A stretch of DNA of 39,885 nucleotides from the NCBI GenBank assembly GCA_947307445.1, contig CAMZJD010000003.1:1-39885 (forward strand), given 5' to 3'. The number at the start of each line of letters is the position of its first letter. Position 1 is the first letter of the stretch. The stretch is from an uncultured Candidatus Saccharibacteria bacterium (lineage in GTDB: Bacteria > Patescibacteriota > Saccharimonadia > Saccharimonadales > Saccharimonadaceae). The notes beneath the pieces were generated by a model. The model was given only the letters and a program-made list of their open reading frames with translations, had not been told where the DNA came from and did not search any database. Below are positions 38,033-39,885 of the stretch, in pieces. The position numbers and the translations under genes were made by a program.

Positions 38033-38821
38033 TTATTGTTGCTGTGTGCTATTGACGATGTCTTTTATCTCGCGGAGGACCATATAGTTTTCGGTATCGA
38101 CTTTTTCTAGCGCCGATAATCCTTCGATAGTTTTAAGTTCGTCAATGATCTCTGAAATCATTTTACCCTCACGTAAGCGTTTTCCGCAAGTAAAATTACG
38201 CGAGGCATCATTAGTACAAGTGAGGATAAGGTCGCCAAGTCCGCAAGCGCATTCAGCGGTTTCTGGGTCGGCGCCGTGATCGGCGAGGTATTTTTTCATT
38301 TCAAAATGCGCGTGCTGGATAAAGGTGGAAATATCGCTCGTAGAGTCGCCATGATAGCCGGCACCGATGGCATAGATGTTTTTTAATGAGCCGCAAAGTA
38401 GGATGCCCGGCAAATCTTCGTGTAGTTCAATAGTAATTTGACTATTTTGTAATAGCCCCATTGCAAATGGCGCGGAGGCAGTAAGCGTGCATGGCTTTCC
38501 TTCTATGATTTCTTTTGCGAAACCAGGGCCGGAAATGGCGGAAAATTGCGTAAAATCAACGAAGAGATTGGCATTTAAAATGCCTTTGGTGGCGCAAATA
38601 GTCGGAATGTTTTTAAGCCGATTTGGATAGGTAGCAATAAAATCTGGTAGAAAAACTGACGGAATGGCAATAACAATAGCATCGGCCTGATAAGTGGCGG
38701 TATCGAGGTTTATGTCTGGGAATAATTGCGGATCGTAATAGGATACTTGGTGTTGGTTGTCGGTGAGAATTTTGCCTAGAGCTTGCCCAAAAGCGCCGGC
38801 GCCCAATATTGAAACTTTCAT
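38033..38821 (-). CDS. gpsA: NAD(P)H-dependent glycerol-3-phosphate dehydrogenase (short form)
   Basis: SILGAGAFGQALGKIL, CATKGI, ISGPGFAKEI, CGSLKNIYAIGAGY, CGLGDLILTCTNDASRNFTCG. Confidence 0.9.
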   Translation of the reverse strand: MKVSILGAGAFGQALGKILTDNQHQVSYYDPQLFPDINLDTATYQADAIVIAIPSVFLPDFIATYPNRLKNIPTICATKGILNANLFVDFTQFSAISGPGFAKEIIEGKPCTLTASAPFAMGLLQNSQITIELHEDLPGILLCGSLKNIYAIGAGYHGDSTSDISTFIQHAHFEMKKYLADHGADPETAECACGLGDLILTCTNDASRNFTCGKRLREGKMISEIIDELKTIEGLSALEKVDTENYMVLREIKDIVNSTQQQ

Positions 38822-38851
38822 TTTTCTAGTGTATCACGATTATGCTAGAAA

Positions 38852-38876
38852 AAGCCACCTCGAACGGAGGTGGCTT
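38852..38876 (-). terminator. Intrinsic terminator of the DegV gene
   Basis: 10-bp stem aagccacctc/gaggtggctt, TTTTT on the minus strand. Confidence 0.85.
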
Positions 38877-38880
38877 GGGG

Positions 38881-39768
38881 TCAGCGCTCGTCGCGCTGCT
38901 TAAAGAAGAAGCTAAGTACGGTCTCGCCAGTGTGAGCGCCCACTACAGGGCTAACGTAAGCCATCTGGATTTTATCGCGGGTGACGCCGGCGCGCTCTTC
39001 GAGCATCTGGGCGAATTTTTCGGCGCGGCGCTGTGAGACGCTGCCGCCGTAACCGATGCGAATGAATTCGTTATCGTCTGCGGCATGCTCGATATAATAG
39101 TTGACCCATTCGCGCAGGATTGTATCGCCGTGACGCAGTTTGCCCTGCATGTCGAGCTTGCTGTCACTTGGGAAATACATCCAGGGCGACAATTTGAGTT
39201 TCGACAAGGCCATCATAGCGATGCGCTTGATGATATTGTAACGGCCGCTTTTGGCGCTGTAGCTTAAGTCGCTTTGCGTAAAAAGGTGCACGATGTGTTT
39301 GCCGAGCTCGTCGGCGTAGGCCTCGATGTCGTCGCCATTGTACTTGGCGAGATACTGCAAAAATGTCGCCTGCCCGTTGCTGACACATTTGGTGTCGATG
39401 TAGACGAATTTACGGTAAGGGTACATTTCGGCATACGATTCGAGCGCGAGCTGCATCATTGTAGCGGTGCCGCTAGACATGTGCGGTGAAACGCCGGCGT
39501 AGACCACGACGACGTCGTCGTCAGTATGCTCTACGATGTCGTTAAGTACTTGCATGGCGGAATCATAGCCGCCGGACGAGGTTTTGAGTTCGCCGGGGGG
39601 ATAGTCGCCGTTTTCGAGGTGGCGGTAGAATGATTCGGGATCATCTACGGGAATGTCCTGGCTATAGCAGGTAATATTTTGCGCAAACAGCTTTGGCCAG
39701 ATGCCATAAGTGACGCATTCATCGGGTGTCAAATCGCAGGTGGTGTCTGAAAAAATCACATACTTCAT
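38881..39768 (-). CDS. DegV family (fatty-acid-binding fold) protein
   Basis: IFSDTTCDLTPDE, LKTSSGGYDSAMQV, YAGVSPHMSSGTATMMQLA, VYIDTKCVSNGQ, VSPVVGAHTGETVLSFFF. Confidence 0.9.
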   Translation of the reverse strand: MKYVIFSDTTCDLTPDECVTYGIWPKLFAQNITCYSQDIPVDDPESFYRHLENGDYPPGELKTSSGGYDSAMQVLNDIVEHTDDDVVVVYAGVSPHMSSGTATMMQLALESYAEMYPYRKFVYIDTKCVSNGQATFLQYLAKYNGDDIEAYADELGKHIVHLFTQSDLSYSAKSGRYNIIKRIAMMALSKLKLSPWMYFPSDSKLDMQGKLRHGDTILREWVNYYIEHAADDNEFIRIGYGGSVSQRRAEKFAQMLEERAGVTRDKIQMAYVSPVVGAHTGETVLSFFFKQRDER

Positions 39769-39843
39769 GCTGCATTCCTCCTTCTTGGAAAAGATCTATG
39801 TGTTTTCGGTGTCAAAAATGAACCTAATTACATCAATTTATCT

Positions 39844-39872
39844 ATTATAGCACACTTTATCTAAAAAGTCAA
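39844..39872 (-). promoter_or_regulatory. Promoter of the DegV gene
   Basis: Minus strand TTGACT-17 nt-TATAAT with TGTGC before the -10. Confidence 0.75.
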
Positions 39873-39885
39873 GATGCTAACGCTT

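Noticed and set aside
38033-38821. Short GpsA (262 aa) considered as a truncated pseudogene
   Set aside because: Nucleotide-binding and catalytic motifs are present and the frame is intact, so a compact functional enzyme is more likely.

Overview
Dense bacterial chromosomal window with about 33 CDSs, mostly on the minus strand. There is no rRNA, tRNA, CRISPR array or transposase that I can recognise. Gene content (HppA pyrophosphatase, DUF3048, HerA-like ATPase, UvrA, UvrB, GltX, proofreading-less PolA, DinB-type polymerase, murein genes, many small orphans) fits a reduced genome such as Saccharibacteria/CPR; that placement is an inference and was not tested. Most notable: (1) a helicase-nuclease gene followed 1 nt later by an ADP-ribosyltransferase-like gene with R / STS / QxE motifs; (2) a PfkB-like domain, apparently lacking its GAGD motif, fused in frame to class I fructose-bisphosphate aldolase, with a Shine-Dalgarno and ATG at the domain junction that could release free aldolase; (3) a MurL-like epimerase and a MurI glutamate racemase in the same window; (4) a recurrent arrangement of intrinsic terminator, extended -10 promoter and ATG 6-9 nt later, implying widespread leaderless mRNAs; (5) an orphan strong promoter nearly identical to those of two other genes in the window. 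No computation or database search was run; family calls rest on motifs recognised by eye.
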